A stretch of DNA of 64,000 nt, taken from contig NC_045148.1 of NCBI RefSeq assembly GCF_008831285.2, forward strand, positions 15,228,802 through 15,292,801, given 5' to 3'. This document shows, one piece after another, positions 23,951-35,329 of the stretch (positions are counted from its first letter, which is position 1; each line of letters begins with the position of its first letter). The notes beneath the pieces were generated by a model. That model did no database searches, was not told the DNA's origin, and saw nothing but the letters and a program-made list of their open reading frames with translations. The stretch comes from Nymphaea colorata (taxonomy: Eukaryota; Streptophyta; Magnoliopsida; Nymphaeales; Nymphaeaceae). The translations under genes and the position numbers were made by a program.

Positions 23951-26184
23951 GATGGCGACCGTGATGGGACCCGTTATCGTTTGGCTATGATTATAATTGA
24001 TCATTTTCAATAATTTGAACATCTCATACATTGCCAATGATAAAGCATGTCCCCTCTTTTGGCCTCGACCCCATTGGCATTTCATTGTATTGTTTGGTGA
24101 TTGTGATTGTGATTGTTTTCTTGCATATAAACTAATTGAGAAGGATCAATCATGTTCACACATATCTATGATCACATACCACCCTTCTCAATTTAGGAGT
24201 TGTTTGAAAACCATGTTTGCTCTTCTATTTTAATCTTCAAACTTAGGCAACATTGCATTAGAGACAACTCATTTTATATGATTTCTTATATTTCAAAATT
24301 CCTCATACCTATTTGTCCCGGTCATCATGTTGCCGGGCTTGGTCTTTGGCGGTAGCACAAGACTAAGCCTTACAACTAGACCACACCTTGGGCGGGAACG
24401 CCCCCTCGTAGTACCATGAGTGGTAATTTATGGTATATCGACGAGTGATCAAGAAGAAGTTGATGAGCTATACCTTTAGTTGCCTAAGGAAGAATCTATG
24501 CTACTAAGTAAGCCATTTGGGTAAGGTATATAAGCATAACTTGATATCGGATTATCGTGATATAAAATTATCTCAATTAGGTTCCTATACCCAATTTTCT
24601 AAAAAAAAAAAAAAAAAAAAAAAAAATCATGATAGATGTTTATGTGCGTGAAACCTTATGTGATGATTTGCAACCTCATTCCGCACATCTACCTCATATT
24701 GTCTTTGTCAACATAGTCAATGTTTTCCATTAATTCCATCTTTATCTTTTAGAGTCATCATTCAAGATGTATTCTTTCCAACGTGGTGTCACATTCCCTT
24801 ATGATCACATCCTCTTTGGGGAAGGTCCCAAACGGTCCACCTACATTTCTCTTGAGTCTCAACCTTTGGCTCCCGAATGGTATCGGACTTGGCATCCCAC
24901 CTTCTCTCGGATGTTTCCTTCTTACTTTGAAGAATGTGGGCTAGAGACAGTGGCAGCTGGAGGAATGCAGTCAGTTGATGGAAATTTGGTACATGCAATC
25001 GCCGAGCGTTGGAACCCAAGGACCTCCTCTTTTTGGTTTCCATGGGGAGAAATGACAATATTACTAGATGAATTTGCCGAAATACTAGACCTCCCTACCC
25101 CAACTTGTGACCCAAATGATCTATTGGAAAAACAATTCCTTATGAACCCAACCAAGGTCAATGCAAATGACCTCATTGCTCACTTTACTGGACGGAAAAC
25201 TTGGCCTTTAGTAGAAAACCATGAAAATCAAAGCATCAACATGAAAAATTTGTATGAAGAATTTGGAACCTATGTTGAACCTTCTACCCTACCTCGAAAA
25301 CCATAGGGAGAATTAAACATTGTATGATGCTCTGCACAGTAGGAGTGACCCTTTTTACCAATGGAAGTGACCTTTTAGATGTCCGTATTGCCCAACTTTT
25401 TCGAGTATGGGGGCATAAGGGACCCGACACTTGTCAGTAGCAATGACAGCTTTAGCCTTCCTTTACCGAGGACTCACTCGCTTTACCATTGGAGATATCG
25501 ACTTCATAGAAGGATGCACATATGCTTTACAATTGTGGTTCCTCAAGCATGCGGGACCCCAAGCCAGTCTATTCAGAAACACTGATGGATCATTAACAAC
25601 CTTGGAGCAATACCGTCGTTTGATCGAGCAATTGAATGAAGGAGAGATCATTTGGGATTATTGTGATCGTCGGCAGAGCCTACCTCGATACACTCACCAT
25701 CATCATGGGCGTACCACACTCTTGGGCCCTTACTTCATAGTTGATTATTGTGCTGATAGATGTATGAGACAGTTCTCTCAAAGGCAGAAGATGGTCTCTG
25801 TGCATGCACCAATTGGAGCTATTCCTGAATTTGACCTTAGTTCTTCCTCAATGGACGGCATTGTTTGCAGTAGCTCGACAAGAATGGAAGACACAAATAT
25901 CATACACTTGGTTCATAGGCCCAGTGGTGAAGAAGAAATATGCTGAGTGGTGGGATGCCAACCGACCACCATCCATCCTTCCCTAAAATAAAGTTTTATG
26001 TTGTCAACTTTGTATTCCTTCTGTCGTTGTCATTTTATTAGTGTCTATGGATGTAACTTTTAAAACTTGTAATGCAATATGAACCTTCATTTTGTCATGA
26101 TTTCCATCCAATAACTCTATTTTCTTATGTCATAAGGTGAATACTTGAAAGCCAACAAGATGGTTGAAACTAGATCGCAAGCTA
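23951..26184 (+). mobile_element. Internal region 2, cut off by the assembly gap
   Basis: It begins with the primer site (23953) and leader, including a 26-A tract at 24601-24626, then ORF1 and the first codons of gag, and ends at the N run. Marker bases (CAAACTTAGGC, GGGAACGCC, TATCGACGAG) match the intact internal region at 33119 and not the defective ones, so it may be another read-out of that same copy. Confidence 0.8.
24767..25986 (+). pseudogene. ORF1 copy with frameshifts
   Basis: It is nearly identical to the intact ORF1 at 33939, including Trp90 and Asp in LLDEF. A missing G near 25301, a lost base near 25418 and an extra base near 25847 break the frame. Because these are one-base indels close to the contig end, they may be sequencing errors and the underlying gene could be intact. 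Confidence 0.75.
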
Positions 26185-26284
26185 NNNNNNNNNNNNNNNN
26201 NNNNNNNNNNNNNNNNNNNNNNNNNNNNNNNNNNNNNNNNNNNNNNNNNNNNNNNNNNNNNNNNNNNNNNNNNNNNNNNNNNNN
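26185..26284. other. Assembly gap (100 N)
   Basis: Exactly 100 N, a conventional length for a gap of unknown size. The left side ends a few codons into gag; the right side starts inside the 280-bp LTR of the decayed element, repeating sequence from 4626 on. Confidence 0.98.
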
Positions 26285-26699
26285 GTGTATAATAGAATGC
26301 TTGTGAATAAAGAAATCTCGCAATGTATTCGCTTGGAAAATTAGTACATCACGAGAAAGATAAGCAAGGAGAATGATCTCGACTTTACTTATATAGCACA
26401 GCCGAGCCTCTTACAGGATTCCATGCCGACCACCCAAAATAAAAAATCCCAATACTTGACACTTAGACCGGTGAGACTGTACTCCCTTACAAGTAACATG
26501 CATAAGCAAATGACTCAACATAAGCAAAGGAAGCACAATGCAAAACAAAACAAAGGACTGTACAGACTCCTAAACACAGGGAACACTAAGACTAAAATGT
26601 ATAAATTATCAACGTAAGTGCATTTGGTTCGTAAAAGGTTGACATAAAACTTTAGGACGGAAATTTTAACATCCAGGGTTCATCTTTATTCATGAATTC
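26285..26699. repeat. Second copy of the left host flank (4626-5045)
   Basis: This stretch repeats part of the 280-bp LTR (with its TATA box), the host spacer and the AATTC duplication (26695-26699), with a few one-base indels. It then enters the same deleted array copy as at 5046. A repeat of unique flank immediately after a gap is typical of an unresolved contig overlap or a second haplotype. Confidence 0.9.
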
Positions 26700-27778
26700 T
26701 GTAATCACCCCAAATTTTTCTAAAGGACTATGATGTTTATCCAAGTGCGAAATTCAAATTTAGGCACAAGATTTCCAAAATACTACTCTCAGATCCAAAT
26801 TAAATCCAAAATAGAACTCTCAGATCCAAATTAAATCCAAAATACTACTTTTAGATCCAAAACCCAAGTTCAGATCCAAATCAATCATTTAAGACCGATT
26901 TGCCCCTCCTTTTGACCATAAAACCTCCTTTAGAGGGTGATTTTAGTCTTTTTCAAACAAGACCGATTTGCTCCTTCTTTTGACCAAAAAACCTTTTTAG
27001 AGGGTGATTTTAGTCTTTTTTTAAACAAGACCGATTTGCCCCTCCTTTTGACCAAAAAACCTTCTTTTAGAGGGTGATTTTAGTCTTTTTTTTAAACAAG
27101 ACCGATTTGCCCCTCCTTTTGACAAAAACCTTCTTTTAGAAGGTGATTTAGTCTTTTTGGTAAACAAGACCGATTTGCCCCTCCTTTTGACCAAAAACCT
27201 TCTTTTAGAGGTGATTTTAGTCTTTTTGGGTGGACAAGACTCATTTGCCCTTCCTTTTGGCCAAAAAATCTCTTTTTGGAGGGTGATTTTAGTCTTTTTA
27301 GGTCAAAAAAATTCAAATTTCGGGTTTTGGCTCCAAAATCCTCTATAAATACCCCATATCCCCCCTCTTGGGCAAGATTGGTCATTGGGAGAAACTCTAG
27401 TGTATTCTCACTTGAAGACTTAGAGTTTCTCTTGAGCTCTCTCTCTCTCTCCTCTTCCTCTTTTCATTTCTTTCTCCAACTTAGAGCAAGCACTTTTGGA
27501 GCTTCATTCAAAAGGGGATCTTCAAGTGAAGGTGTTCATCTTCCTTAAGTCATTTCCTATTAGAGGTATGTAATCTTCATCTCTCTCATTTCTTTCTTCT
27601 TTCTTTTCATTAATGTTCTTATTATTATGTTATTTCTTTCTCTTAAACATAATGTTGTTGTTGTTTTCATTTTCTCTTCTCATCTTCATCTCCCATGGCC
27701 AAAGGAGATAGCACTCAACCTCTTTTTAGAGACAAGAGGCTATGCTCAAATGCACCGGGAGCATGAGAAGATGAGAAG

Positions 27779-29245
27779 ATGAGAAATTGCTACCTCCTTA
27801 ATCTGTCAATTCGAAGAAGTACAATTGGCTCACGTAAAGAGAGAAGGTAACCCTATTGCGGATGGCCTCGCGAGCTTAGGATCAACCATCACTTTTCGAA
27901 CCAATGAAGCAATCCGCTCTTTTGAGATTGGAAGATTAGAACACCCTGCTTTTGAAACGATGGCGCATGTTCATCATATCCAAGGGGGGATACGCCTTGG
28001 TACCATGACATCAAAAGGTATATTGAAAGCGGAGAATTCCCGACTGAAATGTCTAAAAATGAACAAAAAGCAATACAACGTATGTCAGCAAGGTACTTTA
28101 TCCTAGCAGGGGTATTATACAGACGTGGATTTAGCACTGAATACTCTCGGTGCCTTGATGAAGATGAGGCAAAGAAAGTAATCGAAGAATCACATCGAGG
28201 AGATTGTGGAGGCCATGTTGGTTACCAAACCCTCACCAAACAAATAATTCGAGCAGGGTATTATTGGCCTACCATGCAAAAAGATTGTCACCAATTTGTC
28301 AAAAGATGTAAAGAATGTCAACTGCATGCTCCAGTAATTCATGCCCCAGCATCTCACTTGCATTCTGTGACATCTCCTTGGCCGTTTTCAATGTGGGCCT
28401 TTGACGTAGTCGGACCGATATCCCCTGCAGCTTCTAACGGCCATAAGTATTTTCTTGCTGTAACAGATTATTTTACCAAGTGGGTAGAAGTCGTCACACT
28501 TAGAACGGTGGAAGGACGTCATGTAGTGTCCTTCATTCACAAAAATCTTCTTTGCAGATTTGGAGTCCCTCATGATATAGTATCAGACAATGGAACTCAT
28601 TTCAAGAATGAAAAGATGAGACTGTTGTGCAGCAAATACCACATCACGCACCATTTTTCAGCTCCTTATTACCCCCAAGGCAATGGACAAGCAGAGGCTA
28701 CCAACAAGATCCTGATCCGCATCTTGGAACGGACAGTAGAAACAGGAAGAGATTGACATGAAAAGATGCACAACGCTCTATGGGCATATCGCACCACTAT
28801 GAGAACTCCAACAAATGCCACTCCAGCAGAGCTAGTCTATGGAACAGAAGTGGTTCTACCATTACATGTGTTGAAACCTGCTTTGAAGTTCGCTTCTCTC
28901 ATAGAGCTCCCTCTTACTCAATATCAACAAAAAAGGCTAATGCAACTCGATTTGCTAGACGAAAAGAGGCTAAAAGCGGCTGAACATGCTGAAGCTTATC
29001 GCCAAAGGGTAGCCAGACAATTTGCCAAGTCAGTTATCGAGAGACAGTTCAAAGTGAATGACTCGGTCCTACGATCTTCAGTGTACCTGAGAGGACGACC
29101 ACGAGGCAAGTGGGCACCAAATTGGGAAGGCCCATATGTCATTAAGGAAGTTTTGCCCCACAATTCATACCGACTAATTGATGCTGATGGGGTGGAATTT
29201 GTCGATCCTGTTAATGCCCTTCACCTCAAGAAATTTTATGCCTAG
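27779..29245 (+). pseudogene. 3' pol fragment, second copy
   Basis: Same content as 6141-7603: end of the archaeal-type RNase H, HHCC zinc region, D,D-35-E integrase core and C-terminal domain. It carries the same six-G frameshift near 27990 and the same TGA (about 28754-28756) in place of Trp. Confidence 0.85.
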
Positions 29246-29380
29246 TTCTCTTGTATTCATTTTCCAATCAATGTCAATCATTTGTGTTTCCACATCGACT
29301 ATTCAATCTAGATTCTTCCCAGTTGTAAAACATGACAATTACACTGGGGCATTTTTATTTTTATCGCTCAGAGCTTGAGA

Positions 29381-29670
29381 GCAACCCGTGCAGGTAAAGG
29401 GTTAAACCCGCAATATGAGGGCAACCCATGCAGGCAAGGGGTTAAACCTGCAATGCTAGCCAAAGCAACCCATGCAGGCAAAGGGGTTAAACCTGTGCTA
29501 CAAGCCAAAGCAACCCACACAGTTAAAGGGTTCAACTTGTGATGCAAGTCAAGGCAACCCATTCAGGGGGGTTAATCCTGAATTTGAAATCGGCAAACCC
29601 ATGCAGGTAAGGGGTTAAACCTGCAATTTAAGCTCAAACAACCCATTCAAGTAAGGGGTAAAGCCTGAAA
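29381..29670 (+). repeat. Tandem hairpin repeats, second deleted copy
   Basis: Seven-unit hairpin array as in the other copies, between the integrase stop and the polypurine tract that precedes the LTR at 29765. Confidence 0.72.
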
Positions 29671-29955
29671 CATCTCTATGAAAATATCTTGCTTGAAAAA
29701 TTTGTGGCGTTTATCTTTGTCACTAAGCACGGCTAACACCGGCTTATTAACAAAGAGGGGCATCTGTAATCACCCCAAATTTTCTAAAGGACTATGATGT
29801 TTTATCCAAGTGCGAAATTCAAATTTAGGCACAAGATTTCCAAAATACTACTCTCAGATCCAAATTAAATCCAAAATAGAACTCTCAGATCCAAATTAAA
29901 TCCAAAATACTACTTTTAGATCCAAAACCCAAGTTCAGATCCAAATCAATCATTT

Positions 29956-30350
29956 AAGACCGATTTGCCCCTCCTTTTGACCATAAAACCTCCTTTAGAG
30001 GGTGATTTTAGTCTTTTAAACAAGACCGATTTGCCCCTCTTTTGACCAAAAAACCTTCTTTAGAGGGTGATTTAGTCTTTTTAAACAAGACCGATTTGCC
30101 CCTCCTTTTGACCAAAAAACCTTCTTTAGAGGGTGATTTTAGTCTTTTTAAACAAGACCGATTTGCCCCTCCTTTGACAAAAAACCTTCTTTAGAGGTGA
30201 TTTTAGTCTTTTGTAAACAAGACCGATTTGCCCCTCCTTTTGACCAAAAAACCTTCTTTTAGAGGGTGATTTTAGTCTTTTGGTGACAAGACCATTGCCC
30301 TTCCTTTTGGCCAAAAAATCTCTTTTGGAGGGTGATTTAGTCTTTTTAGG
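29956..30350 (+). repeat. U3 ~65-70-bp tandem repeats, LTR 3
   Basis: Six units with the AAGACCGATTTGCCC start and AGTCTTTT end, lying just upstream of the TATA box at 30392. Units here are a few bases shorter than in LTRs 1 and 5. Confidence 0.8.
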
Positions 30351-30391
30351 TCAAAAAAATTCAAATTTTGGGTTTTGGCTCCAAAATCCTC

Positions 30392-30399
30392 TATAAATA
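30392..30399 (+). promoter_or_regulatory. TATA box of the intact element
   Basis: TATAAATA in CCTCTATAAATACC, about 40 bases after the last U3 repeat. It is the likely core promoter driving the genomic RNA. Confidence 0.7.
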
Positions 30400-30609
30400 C
30401 CCCCCATATCCCCCCTCTTGGGCAAGATTGGTCATTGGGAGAAACTCTAGTGTATTCTCACTTGAAGACTTAGAGTTTCTCTTGAGCTCTCTCTCTCTCC
30501 CTCTTCCTCTTTCATTTCCTTCTCCAACTTAGAGCAAGCACTTTTGGAGCTTCATTCAAAAGGGATCTTCAAGTGAAGGTGTTCATCTTCCTTAAGTCAT
30601 TTCCATTAG

Positions 30610-30617
30610 AGGTATGT
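30610..30617 (+). promoter_or_regulatory. Candidate 5' splice site in the leader
   Basis: AG/GTATGT (intron would begin at 30612) is a near-perfect plant donor. It lies about 215 bases after the TATA box and is conserved in all array LTRs. Paired with the acceptor at 33924 it would remove 3313 bases, including the micro-ORF units and primer site. This is an inference from motifs only. Confidence 0.45.
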
Positions 30618-30738
30618 AATCTTCATCTCTCTCATTTCTCTCTTCTTTCTTTTCATTAATGTTCTTATTATTATGTTATTTCTTTCTCTTAAACATAGTG
30701 TTGTTGTTGTTTTCATTTTTCTTCTCATCTTCATCTCC

Positions 30739-31450
30739 CCATGGCCAAAGGAGATAGCACTCAACCTCTTTTTAGAGACAAGAGGCTATGCTCAAATGCA
30801 CCGGGAGCATGAGAAGATGAGATGATATTTTATTTTATGATTAAATCATGTCTTTCAAGTATTCTTGTTGTTCTTGTTCTTTCTCTTTCTTCTCTTCAAT
30901 ATATATTCTTGTTGTTGTTATTCTTTTCCTTAATGAATATATTTTTGTTGTTATTGTTATTTCATTTCTTCAATAGTCTTGTCCTTGTTATTTTCTTTTT
31001 TTTCTCTTCTTCCTCTTCCCATGACCAAAGGAGATACCCTCAATCTCTTTTTAGAGACAAGAGGCTATGCTCAAGTGCATTGGGAGTGTGAAAAGATGAG
31101 AAGATCTTTCGTTTCATGATTGAATCATGTTTTCTCTTTTATTAAATATAACATTGTATCTCTTTCTAATTTTCTTCTCATCTTCATCTCCCCACGGCTA
31201 AAAAAGGTAGCTCTCAATCTCTTTTTAGAGACAAGAGGCTATACTCAAAGTGCACCGGGAGCATGGAAAGATGAGATGATCTTTCATTTTAATCATGTTC
31301 TTTCTTTTCATGAATACATTCTTATTGTTTTTTTTTGTTTCCTCTTATTTTCCTCTCTTCCTCATTTCTCCATGGCCAAAAGAGATAGCTCTCAATCTCT
31401 ATTTTAGAGTCAAGAGGCTATACTCAAGTGCACCGGGAACATGAGAAGAT
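30739..31450 (+). repeat. Micro-ORF repeat units, LTR 3
   Basis: Four conserved ~82-bp units at about 30739, 31019, 31190 and 31370. The first encodes MAKGDSTQPLFRDKRL followed by seven residues and a stop. The second lacks one base here (GATACCC for GATAGCCC), which breaks its reading frame; the equivalent in LTR 4 (43555) is open. Confidence 0.6.
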
Positions 31451-33120
31451 GAAGTGGTATATCAATTCATAGTTACATCATGTCTTCCCTCCTAATTGAA
31501 CTTTGCTTTTTCCATCATTCTCTTTCTTTCTTTCATTCCTTGAATGTTATCTATAAATTATGCACGCATGATTGCTTGGTTCTTTACTTACATGTGAATG
31601 TATGGCGGGAATGAGAGTGTGGTTTGGGGACTCTTTATTTTCATATTAATTTTTGAGGTTGGGACTTGTCCAACCCGGGATAAACCCTCACGAAAATGTA
31701 CATGTTAATATGCATTTTCATGACATTTTGCGCTAGATTCTTTCTTAATCATCACATTAGGAACCCTAACGAGTGCTTCGTTATGTTGCTTGTTTTCTTT
31801 CATACCCAACGGTGGAAGAAATATATCCCTTACAACAAACTAAATAATAACATTCTATACTTATATAAATCATATTTTCCAAAACATTTTCAAAAAGAAC
31901 CTTCTAATATGGCCTTAGGGACTTAGCTTAGACTCTTGCATGAGTCCAAGCTCCCTCCGGCCCACATTAAATTTGAAGTTGGTAATTTTAAGTTGTTCCT
32001 TGATTTTTTTTTTAATCTTGTGAAGGTATGGATGTATACACATGTTATATACATTTATGCCAACATGATGACCCCATCTTTCTCTCTCTATGCTTTCACT
32101 TTCTATTTTATAAATTTTCATATGTGCATGAATACGTATGTACATGTGTTCCATCTCCTCTCTTTCAAATATTTATTCCTCTTTTCAAGACAAAATCTTC
32201 TCTTATAACATTTCTCATACCCATATATGCGTATGATATTTTTCTTTTCCTCTAAAATCTCTCTTTCTCTTCGAATCAATACATCTTTTTCTCTTTATAT
32301 GTGATGATATGTACACAAGTATGCATGTCTTTCTCTATATCTCTCTCTTTCCTTTCATAAGAGTGTTTTATCTCTTGTATTCTTCTTAACATTCTCATCT
32401 CATGAACTTTCTATTTACCAACTTCAATAAGACCACAAATCAAGTAATGACCCAATATTGGAATCATGCTTGATGGTCTACAATCTCTATCCATTTTCAA
32501 AAACTTTTCCTTCTTATATATAATAATTATAACAACGAAATCTTAGATGTATGTTGTGGTAGGAATGATATTAGATGAATGTTGTGGTAGGAATGTTTTA
32601 CTTTTTTTCAATCATATAGGGTAAATGCATTCATGCATTCTCACCCACTTTATTTCACTTATGATCACAAGCACCTCTCTAAAGAACTTAAGCAAGAAGG
32701 GATGGAGCTCTAGCTAGGTGGTAACCGAATTAGAGCAAAATCTCAAACCTACTTAAAGTCTTAAGAGAACACTAAAGTGATTTCAAAATGTTTTCACAAG
32801 TTTTTCAAATGATATTTACTAGTTTCACTTTTTCCTCAAAACATTTCACATTTTCAAGCAATTCTTCAAGAACCTTTCAAAAGTTTGAAACTCCAAACTT
32901 TCAATATTTTCTACACCGCATATAGAATCAAAAGATGTTTAGTTAAAACGAAATGCATCAATGATAAACATAGTCCTTGGGTTGATTACCCCCGGTAAAG
33001 GCGCCGGGAACGGTCGATCCTCGTACCGACGGGCGAGTCCCTTTCTTTCCTCTTTCAAAACAAAAACCTTATTTTTCTGGAGCACTCCAAAACCAATGAA
33101 AATTTTGGGATGCAAACAGA

Positions 33121-33137
33121 TGGCGACCGTGATGGGA
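33121..33137 (+). promoter_or_regulatory. Primer binding site of the intact element
   Basis: TGGCGACCGTGATGGGA two bases after the LTR end; tRNA-Arg-like as judged from memory. Confidence 0.65.
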
Positions 33138-33766
33138 CCCGTTATCGTTTGGCTATGATTATAATTGATGCATTTTCAATAATTTGAACATCTCATACAT
33201 TGCCAATGATAAAGCATGTCCCCTCTTTTGGCCTCGACCCCATTGGCATTTCATTGTATTGTTTGGTGATTGTGATTGTGATTGTTTTCTTGCACATAAG
33301 ACTAATTGAGAAGGATCAATCATGTTCACACATATCTATGATCACATACCACCCTTCTCAATTTAGGAGTTGTTTGAAAACCATGTTTGCTCTTCTATTT
33401 TAATCTTCAAACTTAGGCAACATTGCATTAGAGACAACTCATTTTATATGATTTCTTATATTTCAAAATTCCTCATACCTATTTGTCCCGGTCATCATGT
33501 TGCCGGGCTTGGTCTTTGGCGGTAGCACAAGACTAAGCCTTACAACTAGACCACACCTTGGGCGGGAACGCCCCCTCGTTAGTACCATGAGTGGTAATTT
33601 ATGGTATATCGACGAGTGATCAAGAAGAAGTTGATGAGCTATACCTTTAGTTGCCTAAGGAAGAATCTATGCTCGTACTAAGCCATTTGGGTAAGGTATA
33701 TAAGCATAACTTGATATCGGATTATCGTGATATAAAATTATCTCAATTAGGTTCCTATACCCAATT

Positions 33767-33802
<36 letters not shown>

Positions 33803-33938
33803 GATAGATGTTTATGTGCGTGAAACCTTATGTGATGATTTGCAACCTCATTCCGCACATCTACCTCATATTGTCTTTGTCAACATAGTCAATGTTTTCC
33901 ATTAATTCCATCTTTATCTTTTAGAGTCATCATTCAAG
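33138..33938 (+). other. Untranslated leader between primer site and ORF1
   Basis: About 800 bases with no convincing coding. It contains a 28-A tract at 33771-33798 (26, 26 and 25 A in the other copies) and a pyrimidine-rich stretch just before ORF1. Several short ATG-initiated frames occur but none is recognisable. Confidence 0.6.
33907..33924 (+). promoter_or_regulatory. Candidate 3' splice site before ORF1
   Basis: TCCATCTTTATCTTTTAG ends 14 bases before the ORF1 ATG (33939). The pyrimidine tract plus TTTTAG is a good plant acceptor. Joined to the leader donor it would place ORF1 close to the cap. Confidence 0.4.
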
Positions 33939-35159
33939 ATGTATTCTTTCCAACGTGGTGTCACATTCCCTTATGATCACATCCTCTTTGGGGAAGGTCC
34001 CAAACGGTCCACCTACATTTCTCTTGAGTCTCAACCTTTGGCTCCCGAATGGTATCGGACTTGGCATCCCACCTTCTCTCGGATGTTTCCTTCTTACTTT
34101 GAAGAATGTGGGCTAGAGACAGTGGCAGCTGGAGGAATGCAGTCAGTTGATGGAAATTTGGTACATGCAATCGCCGAGCGTTGGAACCCAAGGACCTCCT
34201 CTTTTTGGTTTCCATGGGGAGAAATGACAATATTACTAGATGAATTTGCCGAAATACTAGACCTCCCTACCCCAACTTGTGACCCAAATGATCTATTGGA
34301 AAAACAATTCCTTATGAACCCAACCAAGGTCAATGCAAATGACCTCATTGCTCACTTTACTGGACGGAAAACTTGGCCTTTAGTAGAAAACCATGAAAAT
34401 CAAAGCATCAACATGAAAAATTTGTATGAAGAATTTGGAACCTATGTTGAACCTTCTACCCTACCTCGAAAAGCCATAGGGAGAATTAAACATTGTATGA
34501 TGCTCTGCACAGTAGGAGTGACCCTTTTTACCAATGGAAGTGACCTTTTAGATGTCCGTATTGCCCAACTTTTTCGAGTATGGGGGCATAGAGGGACCCG
34601 ACACTTGTCAGTAGCAATGACAGCTTTAGCCTTCCTTTACCGAGGACTCACTCGCTTTACCATTGGAGATATCGACTTCATAGAAGGATGCACATATGCT
34701 TTACAATTGTGGTTCCTCAAGCATGCGGGACCCCAAGCCAGTCTATTCAGAAACACTGATGGATCATTAACAACCTTGGAGCAATACCGTCGTTTGATCG
34801 AGCAATTGAATGAAGGAGAGATCATTTGGGATTATTGTGATCGTCGGCAGAGCCTACCTCGATACACTCACCATCATCATGGGCGTACCACACTCTTGGG
34901 CCCTTACTTCATAGTTGATTATTGTGCTGATAGATGTATGAGACAGTTCTCTCAAAGGCAGAAGATGGTCTCTGTGCATGCACCAATTGGAGCTATTCCT
35001 GAATTTGACCTTAGTTCTCCTCAATGGACGGCATTGTTTGCAGTAGCTCGACAAGAATGGAAGACACAAATATCATACACTTGGTTCATAGGCCCAGTGG
35101 TGAAGAAGGAATATGCTGAGTGGTGGGATGCCAACCGACCACCATCCATCCTTCCCTAA
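33939..35159 (+). CDS. ORF1: plant mobile domain/DUF7745-like protein
   Basis: This 406-aa protein lies upstream of gag, where Ogre elements carry an extra ORF. The motif FWFPWGEMTILLDEFAEILDLP region (about residues 89-110) resembles the core of the plant mobile domain and the related DUF7745 family. A following helical stretch (LFTNGSDLLDVRIAQLF, AMTALAFLYRGLTRF, CTYALQLWFLKH) fits the same fold. No catalytic motif, signal peptide or membrane segment is evident; the protein ends GPVVKKEYAEWWDANRPPSILP. Its role in Ogre-type elements is unknown. The start is the first ATG after a possible splice acceptor. Family assignment is from motif memory. Confidence 0.7.
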   Translation: MYSFQRGVTFPYDHILFGEGPKRSTYISLESQPLAPEWYRTWHPTFSRMFPSYFEECGLETVAAGGMQSVDGNLVHAIAERWNPRTSSFWFPWGEMTILLDEFAEILDLPTPTCDPNDLLEKQFLMNPTKVNANDLIAHFTGRKTWPLVENHENQSINMKNLYEEFGTYVEPSTLPRKAIGRIKHCMMLCTVGVTLFTNGSDLLDVRIAQLFRVWGHRGTRHLSVAMTALAFLYRGLTRFTIGDIDFIEGCTYALQLWFLKHAGPQASLFRNTDGSLTTLEQYRRLIEQLNEGEIIWDYCDRRQSLPRYTHHHHGRTTLLGPYFIVDYCADRCMRQFSQRQKMVSVHAPIGAIPEFDLSSPQWTALFAVARQEWKTQISYTWFIGPVVKKEYAEWWDANRPPSILP

Positions 35160-35329
35160 AAGTTTTATGTTGTCAACTTTGTATTCCTTCTGTCGTTGTC
35201 ATCTTTATTAGTGTCTATGGATGTAACTTTTAAAACTTGTAATGCAATATGAACCTTCATTTTGTCATCATTTCCATCCAATAACTCTATTTTCTTATGT
35301 CATAAGGTGAATACTTGAAAGCCAACAAG

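Larger units (their letters stand above)
26700..29764 (+). mobile_element. Second copy of the deleted element (LTR start/pol end)
   Basis: It is colinear with 5046-8122, including the same LTR-pol junction (about 27770-27780), the six-G frameshift and the integrase stop. Differences are mostly one-base indels, several in U3 repeats. An identical deletion junction cannot plausibly arise twice, so this is a duplicate of the same locus, in the genome or in the assembly. Confidence 0.88.
29765..33118 (+). repeat. LTR 3 (5' LTR of the intact element, 3354 bp)
   Basis: It starts TGTAATCACC and ends GCAAACA, followed by GA and the primer site. U3 is about 0.65 kb and the presumed R-U5 leader about 2.7 kb, an unusual proportion. 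Several U3 repeats are shortened by one to four bases compared with LTR 1. The rest is AT-rich with long T-rich spacers and no recognisable gene other than the micro-ORF units. Confidence 0.88.

Noticed and set aside
24767-25986. Frameshifted ORF1 as a genuinely dead gene
   Set aside because: Only one-base indels close to a contig end separate it from the intact version, so sequencing error is at least as likely.
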